Part shown: piece by piece, positions 62,896 to 64,000 of the stretch
Position numbering within the stretch: the stretch's first letter is position 1
Layout of the letters: every line of letters starts with the position of its first letter
Source of the DNA: Polytrichum commune
Lineage: Eukaryota; Streptophyta; Polytrichopsida; Polytrichales; Polytrichaceae
Assembly (NCBI GenBank): GCA_950295325.1
Contig: OX485807.1
Location: forward strand, 20,679,666-20,743,665
Direction of reading: 5' to 3'
Length of the DNA: 64,000 bases
Notes under the pieces: generated by a model
The model's database searches: none
Told to the model about the DNA's origin: nothing
What the model saw: only the letters and a program-made list of their open reading frames with translations
Position numbers and translations under genes: made by a program

Positions 62896-62996
62896 AAACA
62901 GCAGCATAGCCACTCATCTAGAGTTGGACTCGGACTCGACTCTCTGCCCTAACTCACCGCCCTGCAAGTTCGCTTGCTTGCTCGCTAGCTGCCACC

Positions 62997-63158
62997 ATGA
63001 AGAGCAAGCTTGCAGCAGCAGCAGGAGCAGGAGCAGGAGGCGGGGCACCTCCGCTTTGCTTGCTTTTCGGGAAGGGGTTCCGAAAGGACCGCTGTTGTCC
63101 AGCTTCGTCAATCGACCGGTGTGGTTATGTATGTTATGGTGACCTATCTATGGTGTAG
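62997..63158 (+). CDS. Possible short coding exon with a strong start context
   Basis: GCCACCATG is a near-ideal plant start context and precedes 53 codons beginning MKSKLAAAAGAGAGGGAPPL, which could be a small N-terminal exon or a targeting peptide. A donor-like GTGTGG at 63119 follows. No partner exon was found to the window end. Could be chance, given the CAG/GCA repeat in it. Confidence 0.25.
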   Translation: MKSKLAAAAGAGAGGGAPPLCLLFGKGFRKDRCCPASSIDRCGYVCYGDLSMV

Positions 63159-63455
63159 CTCCACGACACGGGTCATGGTGTTTGGTGTCACATGCGTAAT
63201 AGGGCGATGTACCCTAGTTTGCGGGGTGTGTTTAGTGACACTAAGGGTTGGTTTCCATCATGGACCATGGAGTTGGGTCATGGAAGATGGCCTTTTTGTC
63301 ATGGTCTGATTTCCGTGCTCCGATTTTTTAAGAAATCAATTTACGAAGCCTTTGGGCTCCTCACTGGGTGTGAACCGAATGTGGATTGATAGCGCATCCA
63401 CACTTACTGGTGCGGGCTACCAGTGAACGGTTCCTATCATCGTTGGTTACATATA
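63159..63455. other. Gene-free stretch
   Basis: No supported gene or repeat; short frames only. Confidence 0.4.
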
Positions 63456-63458
63456 AGT

Positions 63459-64000
63459 GTTGGGCACATGGGGGAGGAGGCCCGCCAGCCTCCGCCTGGC
63501 GACAGCCAGGTGGCCCCCCGCGGTTGGCCGGTGGGGGGGGCGGTCAAGCTCGTGGGCCCTGGCTGAGCCGCCAGGCTGGGCGGCCCCGCACACACCTTCC
63601 GCCTCCCACCGGTCCGCCACCCAGCCCCCCGCCAAGAAATTTCCTAGGCTGCGGGGTAAGTTTTTTTTTCACCAAAAATTAGTTCAAAAAAACCCAGCTA
63701 AGGACGGTTACCTTTTGGTTCTCCCAAAGCATAAATGGGTTGAAAGAGGCCCAGCTCCTCACTCACATTGCATTCCTTCCTAATTGCATTCCATTGCTTT
63801 GAACTAATATGGCGACGAGTGAGGAGGAGATCGTTTTGGTGTTTTTCGCGTTTATGGTGGTTTTTTTGACGTTTTCCGCTTCGTAGAGCGCGTGCTAGGC
63901 CATCATTAGATTTGTTGGAATGTAGTATTGGGGCTAGGTATTTTCCCGTAGTCGTCGTATATTCTTGGATGCGCCGTTTTCCGCAACGTTTGTGGTGGAT
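63459..64000 (+). mobile_element. Possible left end of a second Harbinger-like element, cut by the window edge
   Basis: A GC-rich block (63460-63650) starts GGGCACATGGGGGAGGAG, in the same style as the GGGCA start and GC-rich subterminal block of the 7623 element. A short frame at 63810 (MATSEEEIVLVFFAFMVVFL) follows and soon stops. The right end and any target duplication are outside the window, so this is tentative. Confidence 0.3.

Overview
This window comes from the nuclear genome of a land plant. The evidence is spliced genes with GT/GC-AG introns of about 60-1,270 bases, a chloroplast-type FAD synthetase, a plant-style DDX3-like helicase, and many small inverted-repeat transposons. There are no operons, ribosome binding sites or prokaryotic features. 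The species cannot be fixed from the sequence. The RNase H-bearing LINE and the low gene density would suit a non-flowering plant, but that is only an impression.

Four genes can be modelled. (1) A DDX3/Ded1-like DEAD-box RNA helicase lies on the minus strand (16.6-19.6 kb, six coding exons, 638 residues, leader intron reaching about 21.0 kb). (2) A plastid-type FAD synthetase (riboflavin adenylyltransferase) lies on the plus strand (33.3-35.1 kb, three clear coding exons; the N-terminal exon is unresolved). (3) An EamA/DMT membrane transporter of the SLC35G1-like type lies on the minus strand, convergent with gene 2 (37.2-41.2 kb, eight coding exons found; the last transmembrane exon was not found). 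(4) A small two-exon gene on the plus strand (44.7-46.2 kb) encodes a 156-residue protein with two C-terminal membrane helices. These look like unrelated housekeeping genes; nothing links them into one system.

The first 14 kb is a nest of transposons. A decayed LINE (endonuclease, reverse transcriptase, RNase H and Cys/His-rich tail, minus strand) is split by a 5,677-base PIF/Harbinger element with 26-27-base terminal inverted repeats and a TGA target duplication. The Harbinger element carries both hallmark genes convergently: a DDE transposase and a Myb/SANT protein. Both are broken. An AT-rich block inside it holds an unidentified cysteine-rich reading frame and two 340-base tandem repeats containing hairpins.

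The remaining intergenic DNA is populated by at least nine small inverted-repeat element families. These include two related TWA-flanked families, a 392-base element with one copy nested inside another MITE, foldback elements, and an element flanked by a perfect 8-base duplication. A fragment at 26.9-27.2 kb resembles the C-terminal part of an N4/N6 DNA methyltransferase. The intron of gene 4 has grown by tandem duplication that includes its own 5' splice site. The right edge (about 63.46 kb onward) may be the start of another Harbinger-like element.
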